A stretch of 6,020 nucleotides of DNA from Candidatus Roizmanbacteria bacterium RIFCSPHIGHO2_01_FULL_39_8 (GTDB lineage: Bacteria > Patescibacteriota > Microgenomatia > UBA1406 > GWC2-37-13): contig MFZI01000045.1 of NCBI GenBank assembly GCA_001789355.1, forward strand, positions 1 through 6,020. Direction: 5' to 3'. The translations under genes were made by a program, and so were the position numbers. How positions within the stretch are numbered: position 1 is the stretch's first letter; each line of letters opens with the position of its first letter. The notes under the pieces are model-generated. The model searched no databases. It had not been told where the DNA came from and saw nothing but the letters and a program-made list of their open reading frames with translations. This document shows positions 1-5,592 of the stretch, one piece after another.

Positions 1-785
1 TATGGTCCGGAAATAACGATAATACACCCATGAATGCAAAGATAGCATCAGGGGCAACTGGTGCTTCACAGATCTGGTACCGCTTATTGGGAGAACTTCT
101 TAAAAAATATAAAGACGGAATTATGGAGAAACCAGATAAAGTCAAGGCGGTTACTGTCGATGCTTATCTTGGGGGACTACCAAGAGATGGGATGCCAACA
201 AGATCCGAATACTTTATTGACGGAAGCGAACCTAAGGAACAATCGCCCTATTATAAGAAATTGATGATTTCGAAGTCTACTGGCAAATTGGCAAATGACG
301 TAGAAATCAAAAGTGGGAACTATGAGGAAAAAGATTATATTGTGATAACAGAGAATGATCCTGTATCAACGGATGGCAAGAATAGATGGCAAGAGGCGAT
401 CGATGCCTGGGCGAGAGACCAAAAGGATGATAAATATCATCCGCCAACCGAGAAGTCTGACGCCTCTTCTGATCTTGTAGTTGTGCAGATAAAATCTCCG
501 AGCGATAAAAGTACGGTGGACAAGGGAAAAATTGAGATTAAGGGTAAAATCGCAAGCGTTGCTTCTATTAAAACGACCAAAATTTATATCAATGGAACTG
601 AAGTAAAAACACTTGATGGAAATATCAGTGAGTTTAATGAATCATACGAATTTAAGGACGAGGGAGTATATGAGATCAGGGTAAGATCCTGGAACGAAAA
701 AGACAGAGATGGCGACTCCGTTGTTAAAATAGGCGTAGGTAAACCTTGGGATTCTGCCACCCCAACCCCCTCTCCAACTCCTTAA
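1..785 (+). CDS. Class A penicillin-binding protein (PBP1A-like), C-terminal part, 5' end outside window
   Basis: This is the last 260 codons of a bifunctional peptidoglycan glycosyltransferase/transpeptidase, which polymerises and cross-links cell-wall glycan outside the membrane. The reading frame is open to the left edge (first full codon at 3), so the ATG at 30 is internal and not a start. The first residues, WSGNNDNTPMN followed by KIASGATGAS and IW, are the typical end of a transpeptidase domain. The catalytic SxxK, SxN and KTG motifs would lie upstream of the window. A linker of about 120 residues follows, containing PTRSEYFIDGSEPK, a segment also seen in PBP1A tails. Next comes an Ig-like beta domain (about 475-735; SPSDKSTV, IYINGTEV, YEFKDEGVYEIRVR), resembling bacterial Ig-like or glucodextranase-B modules. 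The protein ends in a short Pro/Thr tail, ATPTPSPTP, and TAA. It converges on the next gene with only 2 bases between stops. The family call is firm; the exact PBP subclass is inferred. Confidence 0.88.
   Translation, partial: WSGNNDNTPMNAKIASGATGASQIWYRLLGELLKKYKDGIMEKPDKVKAVTVDAYLGGLPRDGMPTRSEYFIDGSEPKEQSPYYKKLMISKSTGKLANDVEIKSGNYEEKDYIVITENDPVSTDGKNRWQEAIDAWARDQKDDKYHPPTEKSDASSDLVVVQIKSPSDKSTVDKGKIEIKGKIASVASIKTTKIYINGTEVKTLDGNISEFNESYEFKDEGVYEIRVRSWNEKDRDGDSVVKIGVGKPWDSATPTPSPTP
475..735 (+). other. Ig-like beta-sandwich domain at the C-terminus of the PBP
   Basis: This covers about 85 residues running from VVVQIKSPSDKSTVDKG to VVKIGVGKPW. The alternating hydrophobic strands, the SPSDKSTV opening, the ING turn and the closing YEIRVRSWNEKDRDGDS pattern are typical of bacterial Ig-like modules attached to surface enzymes. 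It probably helps position the enzyme or bind cell-wall glycan; that role is inference. Confidence 0.6.
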
Positions 786-787
786 TA

Positions 788-1012
788 TTAAAACCCACCA
801 AACTTAGCTTTTAGACGAGCCAATCCATCTGAAGTATCAGCAGGATCGGGAAGAAAATTCTCTGATAGCAAAGCCGGCAAGGCTGGCTTTACCACAACTA
901 ATGCAACATTTGCTGGCCGCTCGTGTTCGCCAACAACTACTACTAAGTTACTAGTTGGAGTTCTTAAATCTTTATTAGGAGCAAAACTAGGATTGTTTAC
1001 AGTACCCGCCAT
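788..1012 (-). CDS. Small hypothetical protein, 74 residues
   Basis: I do not recognise this protein. It begins ATG at 1012 and ends TAA at 788-790, converging on the PBP gene. Support for a real gene is good: a near-perfect Shine-Dalgarno AAGGAGGTG sits 7 bases before the ATG, and a consensus TATAAT lies just upstream of that. The protein opens MAGTVNNPSFAPNKDLRTP. It has two Val-rich stretches (LVVVVGEHERP and VALVVVKPALPALL) and ends LARLKAKFGGF. There is no signal peptide, no long membrane helix and no Cys. A PAL-PAL repeat (residues 43-48) comes from a short imperfect DNA repeat. Codons look coding, with purine-rich first positions. With its own promoter it is probably transcribed separately from the translation operon. 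The function is unknown. Confidence 0.75.
   Translation of the reverse strand: MAGTVNNPSFAPNKDLRTPTSNLVVVVGEHERPANVALVVVKPALPALLSENFLPDPADTSDGLARLKAKFGGF
870..890 (+). terminator. Weak hairpin that might end the PBP transcript
   Basis: On the plus strand, AAAGCCGGC-AAG-GCTGGCTTT forms a nine-pair stem with one G-U pair and a 3-base loop, about 85 bases after the PBP stop. It is followed only by TTTACC, so the U-tract is poor. It overlaps the coding sequence for the PAL-PAL repeat of the opposite gene, which explains much of its symmetry. A terminator role is doubtful. Confidence 0.25.
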
Positions 1013-1019
1013 ATCTATA

Positions 1020-1028
1020 CACCTCCTT
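1020..1028 (-). promoter_or_regulatory. Strong Shine-Dalgarno site of the 74-residue gene
   Basis: Read on the minus strand this is AAGGAGGTG, an uninterrupted match to the anti-Shine-Dalgarno end of 16S rRNA, with a 7-base spacer (TATAGAT) to the ATG at 1012. It is by far the strongest ribosome-binding site in the window, and it fixes both the strand and the start of this gene. Confidence 0.85.
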
Positions 1029-1038
1029 TTAACAAATG

Positions 1039-1044
1039 ATTATA
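1039..1044 (-). promoter_or_regulatory. Putative -10 box (TATAAT) for the 74-residue gene
   Basis: The minus strand reads exactly TATAAT, which would start transcription about 5 bases before the Shine-Dalgarno, giving a very short leader. No good -35 is visible: TTATAA at an 18-base spacing is a 3/6 match to TTGACA, and there is no extended -10 TG. An 8-base palindrome, GTTATAAC (1062-1069), overlaps the -35 area and could be an operator or chance. Confidence 0.5.
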
Positions 1045-1124
1045 AATGGATTCTAGTTACAGTTATAACATATTGCAGTGTTCTAAATCACATAATCTCC
1101 TGAAAGGTGAAAGAGTAATTGATT

Positions 1125-1484
1125 CTACCAACTCTTATCGTTTTTTCTAAGAGAACTTATTCCGCGCGGGCCAAAAAAAAGGTGAGCAAGCCCAACTCGA
1201 AAGTTATCAAGATCGAGCTGTCTTTGTTCCAAGGTGCTTCTATATATGTGGGGTTCTTGCAATTGGAAGTAGGTGATACGTTCGTGTCGTGTCCTCAGGA
1301 ATTGCCCTTCATCTGCATCAACCGGGTTATCTCCCTGGTTAAGAACGAGAATATGCTGCTTTCCTATGGGATCCCACAAAATTTTGAATTGCTGATCCGA
1401 GTTCGGTAAAGGAAAAGATGGAAGGGACAACAAAATATTACTTACATTCACGCATTGCATACAGAATATAACCTCTTTAGCCAT
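1125..1484 (-). CDS. Hypothetical protein (119 residues) directly downstream of pheT
   Basis: I do not recognise this protein. Its ATG at 1484 follows the pheT stop by 3 bases, the same tight spacing as every other junction in this operon, and no terminator intervenes. This is the main reason to believe it. The sequence opens MAKEVIFCMQCVNVSNILL, with one CxxC at residues 8-11. It continues with a Gln/Asp/Arg-rich, probably globular part (LVLNQGDNPVDADEG, RHERITYFQLQEPHIY, LEQRQLDLDNFRVG) and ends TAG. There is no signal peptide or membrane helix. The Shine-Dalgarno for the first ATG is weak (AAGAAG, about 12 bases away). A GAGGT precedes a second ATG at 1460, giving a 111-residue form that loses the CxxC. 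A 96-codon plus-strand ORF overlaps most of it, and first-codon-position purine content does not separate the two. It could be spurious. Confidence 0.55.
   Translation of the reverse strand: MAKEVIFCMQCVNVSNILLSLPSFPLPNSDQQFKILWDPIGKQHILVLNQGDNPVDADEGQFLRTRHERITYFQLQEPHIYRSTLEQRQLDLDNFRVGLAHLFFGPRGISSLRKNDKSW
1471..1475 (-). promoter_or_regulatory. Possible internal Shine-Dalgarno favouring the ATG at 1460
   Basis: The minus strand reads GAGGT, 10 bases before the in-frame ATG at 1458-1460. It matches the anti-Shine-Dalgarno better than anything before the upstream ATG at 1484. It may therefore mark the true start of the hypothetical gene after pheT, unless coupling to pheT translation is used. 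Confidence 0.35.
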
Positions 1485-1487
1485 GAA

Positions 1488-3461
1488 TTAGAAATTCTTC
1501 TTAATTTCAGCCAGTTCTCTAACCGCTTCTTTTTCGGTGATATTTCGATCTTGCGAGGAGAAATAAAAACGGAGAGAAACCTTGTCTTTGAAGACAGTGA
1601 CTAATTCGATTTTTTGCAGGAGTGGAGAGGTCTTAAAGCTAATCTTCTTGAGTTGCGAGAAGGTAAGTTTTGACGTTGATGCATAGGTTAAGTCTAGTTT
1701 TATTTCCGAATAAGGATTGATTGGTTTATATTTGGCAAAAGGTCTCGCAACTTTTATCAATGTTTCAAAATCGAATATGGCTGTAAAGACATTTGACTTT
1801 AAACCATAGCGTAGTCTATGCTCTGTTGAGAGTTCTCCGTATTTTCCTACCTTCTCACTGCCGACAAAAAATTCAGCTTGTGATTGTTTGGTCAAAAAAT
1901 TTACAGCACTTGGAATTACTTCGAATTTGTCAATGTGGAGTTCTGTAAGCAGTGCATCTACGATTCCTTTGAGATCAGATAGGCTCGAATTAACCACTAT
2001 ACCTAATTTGTATTTTTCTACCGGTAAATCATTTTCTCGTTTTTTATAGGTTTTAGCAATTTCAAAGAACTTAAGAATCTCTCTCTTTCCCTCGTTATTT
2101 TTAATATTCATAAAAAGCGAAGGCAAAAGGTGAGTCCGCATGAATTTAATCTCCTCAGAAATAGTATTTTTGAGCCTAACATGGGATTTTACCTCCAGAG
2201 CGGCATTGCGGATGAGCTTTTCAGAAATCATCGAATAATTCATCGTTTCATGCAGGCCGTTATCTTTTAAGAAGTGCTTTACTTTGGATTGAAACTGGAA
2301 TAACTGATCAATCTCTTTCGGTTGTTTGATGTAGGTGAGCGGCGGTAGAACAGCCGGCAGATTATTGTATCCATAGATACGCGCCACTTCTTCGACCACG
2401 TCCTCGGCAATTTGCACGTCAGATGCGCGATACGAAGGCGGCTCTACAACAATAGAGCTGGTTTTTTTTGACACTTTGAATCCAAGAGGCTCGAGATAGG
2501 CAGTCCATTTTGCAACCGGAATCGCTACGCCGATACGCGAAGTGATAAATTCAGGCGTTATCTCTATTTTTTTAGGTTTGACAGGTTTAGAATAGACGTC
2601 AAATATCTCGCTCATCGATGCTGGCGTGGTAAGTTCTTGAATAAGATTCAATGCGCGCACAAGAGCCGTGTAGCCAAGCTCGGGATCGGGCCGCTTTTCG
2701 TTATAGGTCGCTGCTAAAGTTCGTATACCGTGAGTCATCGACGCTTTGCGTATCAATACAGCGTTTACATTATCGATAAAAAAGATGATGCGTTTGCTCG
2801 CGTTTTGCACTACGCTATTGGACGTCCCCATGATACTCGGAAGATCTATGATCCGTCCGCTCCCATCGTCGATTACAACTTCACCTCCAAAAAGCGTATA
2901 GGATTTATTATCTAAGGTAATCAAACGTTCTCCGCGCTTGGCGGTACGAAACACAAGTTTGCCAGTTCCGATTCGGTCGTAGTCAAAGACGTGGGTAGGG
3001 TGTCCTATTTCCAACATCACATAATTGGTGATATCGATGAGATTATTCAGCGAACGAATCCCTGCGGCCTCCAGCCTCTTAACGATGTAATCAGGAGATT
3101 TCTTTATCGTTACTCCCTCCAAGATCACCGCTAAAATTCTGTTCGTAAGTTTTTCTTTATCTTCGATCTGTACAGTGAGTCTGTTTTTCTTCAAGATAGG
3201 AATTGTCCAGTCTCTTTTTCTCAAAAGAGCTTTTTTTACAAAACGGGGAAGGAGTGCAGCAGCTTCACGTGCAATTCCGATGATAGAAGCGGAGTCTATT
3301 CTGTTGGAAGTTATTTCCACGTCCAATATGTAGTCATCATCGGCTTTATCGACTCTCTCGATAGCGGGACCGCCGAGCGAAAGATCCTTTTGGATTTCAT
3401 ACGGGCTAGCATCTGTGTCAAGATATTCCTTTAGCCAATTGTAGGTTATTTGTATATTCAT
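1488..3461 (-). CDS. pheT: Phenylalanine-tRNA ligase beta subunit, short form without OB-fold domain
   Basis: This is the beta subunit of the cytoplasmic alpha2-beta2 enzyme that charges tRNA-Phe. It has 657 residues, against about 795 in E. coli. Domains in order: N-terminal B1 piece (1-70; NWLKEYL, LDVEITSNRIDSASIIGIAREAA); B3/B4 editing region (about 90-280; SLNNLIDITNYVMLEIGHPTHVFDYDRI); B5 domain (about 295-365; EDVVEEVARIYGY); catalytic-like core (about 380-565); and C-terminal FDX-ACB anticodon-binding domain (about 575-657; KLDLTYA, SLRFYFSSQDRNITEKEA). The EMAP/OB-fold tRNA-binding domain of about 110 residues, usually inserted after residue 37, is absent: GPAIERVDKADDD runs straight into the EITSNR segment. 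Editing-site motifs are altered (RTLAATYNEKRPDP where most bacteria have HTDASHRYERGVDP). The ATG shares one base with the pheS stop (TAATG) and has no visible Shine-Dalgarno, so coupled translation is likely. Confidence 0.97.
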   Translation of the reverse strand: MNIQITYNWLKEYLDTDASPYEIQKDLSLGGPAIERVDKADDDYILDVEITSNRIDSASIIGIAREAAALLPRFVKKALLRKRDWTIPILKKNRLTVQIEDKEKLTNRILAVILEGVTIKKSPDYIVKRLEAAGIRSLNNLIDITNYVMLEIGHPTHVFDYDRIGTGKLVFRTAKRGERLITLDNKSYTLFGGEVVIDDGSGRIIDLPSIMGTSNSVVQNASKRIIFFIDNVNAVLIRKASMTHGIRTLAATYNEKRPDPELGYTALVRALNLIQELTTPASMSEIFDVYSKPVKPKKIEITPEFITSRIGVAIPVAKWTAYLEPLGFKVSKKTSSIVVEPPSYRASDVQIAEDVVEEVARIYGYNNLPAVLPPLTYIKQPKEIDQLFQFQSKVKHFLKDNGLHETMNYSMISEKLIRNAALEVKSHVRLKNTISEEIKFMRTHLLPSLFMNIKNNEGKREILKFFEIAKTYKKRENDLPVEKYKLGIVVNSSLSDLKGIVDALLTELHIDKFEVIPSAVNFLTKQSQAEFFVGSEKVGKYGELSTEHRLRYGLKSNVFTAIFDFETLIKVARPFAKYKPINPYSEIKLDLTYASTSKLTFSQLKKISFKTSPLLQKIELVTVFKDKVSLRFYFSSQDRNITEKEAVRELAEIKKNF

Positions 3462-3475
3462 TAGAATTGTTCTAA
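3461..3475 (-). repeat. Inverted repeat over the pheS stop / pheT start
   Basis: On the minus strand, TTAGAA-CAA-TTCTAA is a perfect 6-base inverted repeat that ends exactly on the pheS TAA. The pheT ATG starts on its last base. It could form a weak AT-rich hairpin that is melted by ribosomes finishing pheS. The regulatory role is inference. Confidence 0.35.
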
Positions 3476-4507
3476 AAACCGTATATCGTTGCCATACATC
3501 GTCCTCATATCATCGAGTTTTAAGTCTTCTTTCATCATCATCACTCTCTCTATACCGAAACCAAAAGCCCAGCCCGAATATGTGTCCGGATCTATACCAC
3601 CGGCTCGCAAAACGTTAGGGTGGACCATACCAGAACCCGCCAATTCGAGCCAACCTGATTTGCAGACTTTGCACTTCACTCCTTTGACTTTACCTGTACC
3701 TAAGCAAACTCCGCAGGTAATGTCTGGCTCGAGCGAAGGTTCGGTGAACTGAAAATGATTCGGCCTCAAGCGAATTTCTCTGTTTTCACCAAAAAATTGT
3801 TTTGCGAAATAATCGATAGCTCCTTTGAGATGTGTTATGTTAATATTTTTATCGACGCACAATCCTTCAAATTGATGAAACATAGGAGTGTGAGTCGTAT
3901 CCCAATTTGGTCTGTAGCACTTAGAAATATTGATCATTCTGATGGGGGGTTTGTTCATCCGTAGCATCTCTCTGACCTGTCCTGATGAAGTATGCGGAGT
4001 CAACACCTGTTTGCCGAACTTTGCATCCTCTTCTGCATCGATGAAAAAAGTCTCGAAATCATCTCGTGCTGGGTGTCCTTTTGGCATATTCAGTGCATCA
4101 AACGAGAAATATTCCCACTCTACTTCCGGGTATTGCATCCGTATGAAGCCAATTCTTGCAAAAATTGCGCTGATTTCTTCTATTGCGTGGGTTACCAAAT
4201 GAAGGCTGCCTTTCGGATATCGTTTTCCAGGTAGAGTAACATCAATAAACGAATCGCTTGTTTCACTCCCAGCAAGCTGAGTCCTTTTTTGCCCAATTAA
4301 TTGAATAATCGTAGCCTTGAGCTTATTTACTTCACTTCCTAATTCCTTTCTTTCATTCTGATTTAATATACCGATGGATTGAAGCAGCTCGTTGATTTTT
4401 CCTTTTTTTCCTAGATATTTTGTCTCAATTATTTCAAGAGAGTCTAAGTTTTTAGCAGATTCAATGTCTCTTTTGAATTCCTTAAGGGTGGTAGTGACGT
4501 CGCTCAT
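3461..4507 (-). CDS. pheS: Phenylalanine-tRNA ligase alpha subunit
   Basis: This is the catalytic subunit of PheRS, which activates Phe with ATP and transfers it to tRNA-Phe. Its 348 residues are near the normal family length. Residues 1-85 form the N-terminal coiled-coil tRNA arm. Class II motifs are present: motif 1 around HAIEEISAIFARIGF (107-121), motif 2 at KCYRPNWDTTHTPMFHQFEG (196-215), and motif 3 at GWAFGFGIERV (312-322) with the ATP-binding Arg321. Ala314 sits in the FAFG-type pocket that sets Phe specificity in E. coli PheS. Residues 265-282 hold a C-x2-C-x10-C-x2-C cluster that may bind zinc; it is absent from E. coli but related Cys motifs occur in other bacterial PheS. The conserved GSGMVHPNVL follows. 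The ATG is 5 bases after rplT with no clear Shine-Dalgarno, and the stop overlaps pheT. Confidence 0.98.
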   Translation of the reverse strand: MSDVTTTLKEFKRDIESAKNLDSLEIIETKYLGKKGKINELLQSIGILNQNERKELGSEVNKLKATIIQLIGQKRTQLAGSETSDSFIDVTLPGKRYPKGSLHLVTHAIEEISAIFARIGFIRMQYPEVEWEYFSFDALNMPKGHPARDDFETFFIDAEEDAKFGKQVLTPHTSSGQVREMLRMNKPPIRMINISKCYRPNWDTTHTPMFHQFEGLCVDKNINITHLKGAIDYFAKQFFGENREIRLRPNHFQFTEPSLEPDITCGVCLGTGKVKGVKCKVCKSGWLELAGSGMVHPNVLRAGGIDPDTYSGWAFGFGIERVMMMKEDLKLDDMRTMYGNDIRFLEQF

Positions 4508-4509
4508 GC

Positions 4510-4523
4510 AAGTTATTTAACTT
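4510..4523 (-). repeat. Inverted repeat at the rplT / pheS junction
   Basis: On the minus strand, AAGTTA-AA-TAACTT is a perfect 6-base inverted repeat that contains the rplT stop codon and ends 2 bases before the pheS ATG. In RNA it would fold as about five A-U-rich pairs with a 4-base loop, where a Shine-Dalgarno would normally sit. Confidence 0.35.
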
Positions 4524-4857
4524 TATCTACGATCTTTTCAAACACTTTTGGGTATTCTACGGCAATTTGGGCGAGAACTTTCCTATCTAATTCAATTTTT
4601 TTACTTTTTAGTTGGGCAATAAACTTTGAGTAAGAACTATTTAAGGTTCGCAACATCGAATTGAGGCGAATTATCCACAACTTCCGGAAGTCATGTTTTT
4701 TGTCCTTTCTTCCCGTATAGGCATACGCTCCAGCGTGGAGTACCGCTTCCTTAGCTTTCTTAAACTGCTTATGCCTTGTCATCCAATATCCCTTTGCGAG
4801 TTTTAAGACTTTCTTATGTTTTTTTTTGGTTTGAATACCTGATTTTACTCTTACCAT
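4513..4857 (-). CDS. rplT: 50S ribosomal protein L20
   Basis: L20 binds 23S rRNA early in large-subunit assembly. Its 114 residues match the usual size. It has the Lys-rich rRNA-binding extension (1-60; VKSGIQTKKKHKKVLKLAKGYW) and the globular C-terminal half (FRKLWIIRLNSMLRTLNSSYSKFI, IELDRKVLAQIAV), all in the standard arrangement. The ATG lies 2 bases after the rpmI stop. Only a distant AGGT is visible upstream, so coupling to rpmI is likely. In E. coli and Bacillus L20 represses its own operon by binding the mRNA; no such leader is recognisable here, and any upstream site lies outside the window. Codons 10-12 form a run of nine A (AAA AAA AAA), a possible slippage site. Confidence 0.98.
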   Translation of the reverse strand: MVRVKSGIQTKKKHKKVLKLAKGYWMTRHKQFKKAKEAVLHAGAYAYTGRKDKKHDFRKLWIIRLNSMLRTLNSSYSKFIAQLKSKKIELDRKVLAQIAVEYPKVFEKIVDKVK

Positions 4858-4859
4858 AC

Positions 4860-5057
4860 TTAAGCTTTACCTAATAATCTCATCAATTTCTTAACATATG
4901 CCCCTTTGACGGTCTTCATCAATTTCAAACTCCTAATTTGCCTCTTACTTTTGGTTGAGCGCAAATGTCGCGAATAATGAGACCTATGCAATATTTTACC
5001 CCTTTTTGTGACTCTAAATCTTTTTGCTGCCGATTTGTGTGTTCTTTGTTTTCCCAT
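4860..5057 (-). CDS. rpmI: 50S ribosomal protein L35
   Basis: This small basic large-subunit protein is buried in 23S rRNA. It has 65 residues, as expected. The family signature is clear: MGKQRTHKSAAKRFRVTKRGKI at the start, the HYSRHLRSTKSKRQIR middle, and a basic helix KGAYVKKLMRLLGKA at the end. The ATG begins 1 base after the infC TAG and is preceded by AAGGA inside the last infC codons. This is the best ribosome-binding site within the operon and suits the high output needed for a ribosomal protein. It sits between infC and rplT as in most bacteria. Confidence 0.98.
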   Translation of the reverse strand: MGKQRTHKSAAKRFRVTKRGKILHRSHYSRHLRSTKSKRQIRSLKLMKTVKGAYVKKLMRLLGKA

Positions 5058-5058
5058 A

Positions 5059-5592
5059 CTATTTTTTCCTTGCTATGACTGAACTGAGAATCCTCCCCAT
5101 GAGTCGGGGTGGCTTAGAGACATTCACTTCACCAAGACTGGCGATGAATTGATTCATAAGATCGAATGCCATCTGCCTTTTAAACATCTCTCTTCCTTTT
5201 AGTGTTAAATTGAGTCGAACTTGATGCCCCTCATCCAAAAATTCTTTTGCCTTTCTTTCCAGCCTTTCCAAATCAGCTTTAGCGATAAATAAGGAAACTT
5301 TCAGATCTTTCACCACACTCCTTTTTATCCCTTTTTTTGCTTCCTTCTGTTTTTTTTCCTCTTGATATAGGAACTTCTTAAAGTCAATGATCTTCGCTAC
5401 GGGGGGCTTGGCATTAGGAGCGATAAGCACAAGATCCATCTCAAGTTTTTGAGCCTCTTGGAGGGCTTGAGTTTTATTCAGAATTCCAACCTGTTTTCCT
5501 TCTCGATCTATAACTCTAAGCTCGGGAGCTTCGATTCGATAATTAGTGAAATAAAATTTTCTTACCGGTTGTCGTCTACTGAAATTTCTCAA
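5059..5592 (-). CDS. infC: Translation initiation factor IF-3, TTG start
   Basis: IF3 binds the 30S subunit, prevents premature 50S joining and checks the start codon. The 177 residues contain the N-domain (about 15-83; NYRIEAPELRVIDREGKQVGI, APNAKPPVAKIIDFKKFLYQEEKKQKEAKK), a linker helix, and the C-domain (about 92-175; VVKDLKVSLFI, RKAKEFLDEGHQVRLNLTLKGREM, MGRILSSVIARKK). The start is TTG at 5592-5590. An in-frame TGA at 5604-5602 excludes anything much earlier, and no ATG or GTG occurs before the N-domain begins. The gene overlaps the thrS end by 17 bases and has no good Shine-Dalgarno. A non-AUG start fits the known habit of infC, in which IF3 discriminates against its own start codon and so autoregulates; whether that applies here is inference. 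Confidence 0.96.
   Translation of the reverse strand: MRNFSRRQPVRKFYFTNYRIEAPELRVIDREGKQVGILNKTQALQEAQKLEMDLVLIAPNAKPPVAKIIDFKKFLYQEEKKQKEAKKGIKRSVVKDLKVSLFIAKADLERLERKAKEFLDEGHQVRLNLTLKGREMFKRQMAFDLMNQFIASLGEVNVSKPPRLMGRILSSVIARKK
5067..5071 (-). promoter_or_regulatory. Shine-Dalgarno site of rpmI
   Basis: The minus strand reads AAGGA, 9 bases before the rpmI ATG, embedded in the codons for the last residues of IF3 (ARKK). It stands out because the neighbouring junctions lack a comparable site. Confidence 0.7.

Larger units (their letters stand above)
1013..1124. other. Intergenic region with the promoter of the small gene
   Basis: This is the only real gap in the window (112 bases). On the minus strand it carries the -10 box and Shine-Dalgarno of the 74-residue gene. 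It also holds the palindrome GTTATAAC and a tandem AGTTAC/AGTTAT. I find no convincing terminator hairpin for the operon that ends at 1125. On the plus strand AAAGGTGA (1103-1110) lies before a TTG at 1119, which is the only support for the competing plus-strand ORF. Confidence 0.6.

Noticed and set aside
61..264. Second plus-strand frame inside the PBP gene
   Set aside because: It is a frame-shifted shadow of a well-supported protein, with no ribosome-binding site.
30..785. ATG at 30 as the start of a stand-alone 251-residue protein
   Set aside because: The frame is open to the left edge and the preceding codons give WSGNNDNTP, part of a conserved transpeptidase motif, so the gene starts outside the window.
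1410..1487. Intrinsic terminator just after pheT
   Set aside because: The stretch contains only scattered short complementarities (ATTC...GAAT) and no GC-rich stem with a U-tract.
2730..2915. Plus-strand ORF inside pheT
   Set aside because: It is a short antisense shadow of a strongly conserved gene with no ribosome-binding site or recognisable product.
3489..4234. Four overlapping plus-strand ORFs opposite pheS
   Set aside because: All lie within the conserved pheS coding sequence and have low-complexity Ser/Ile-rich translations typical of antisense frames.
4858..5075. Possible L20-binding autoregulatory leader
   Set aside because: The genes abut within 1-2 bases and I see no pseudoknot or 23S-like helix. 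Any such element would have to be inside infC or upstream of the window.
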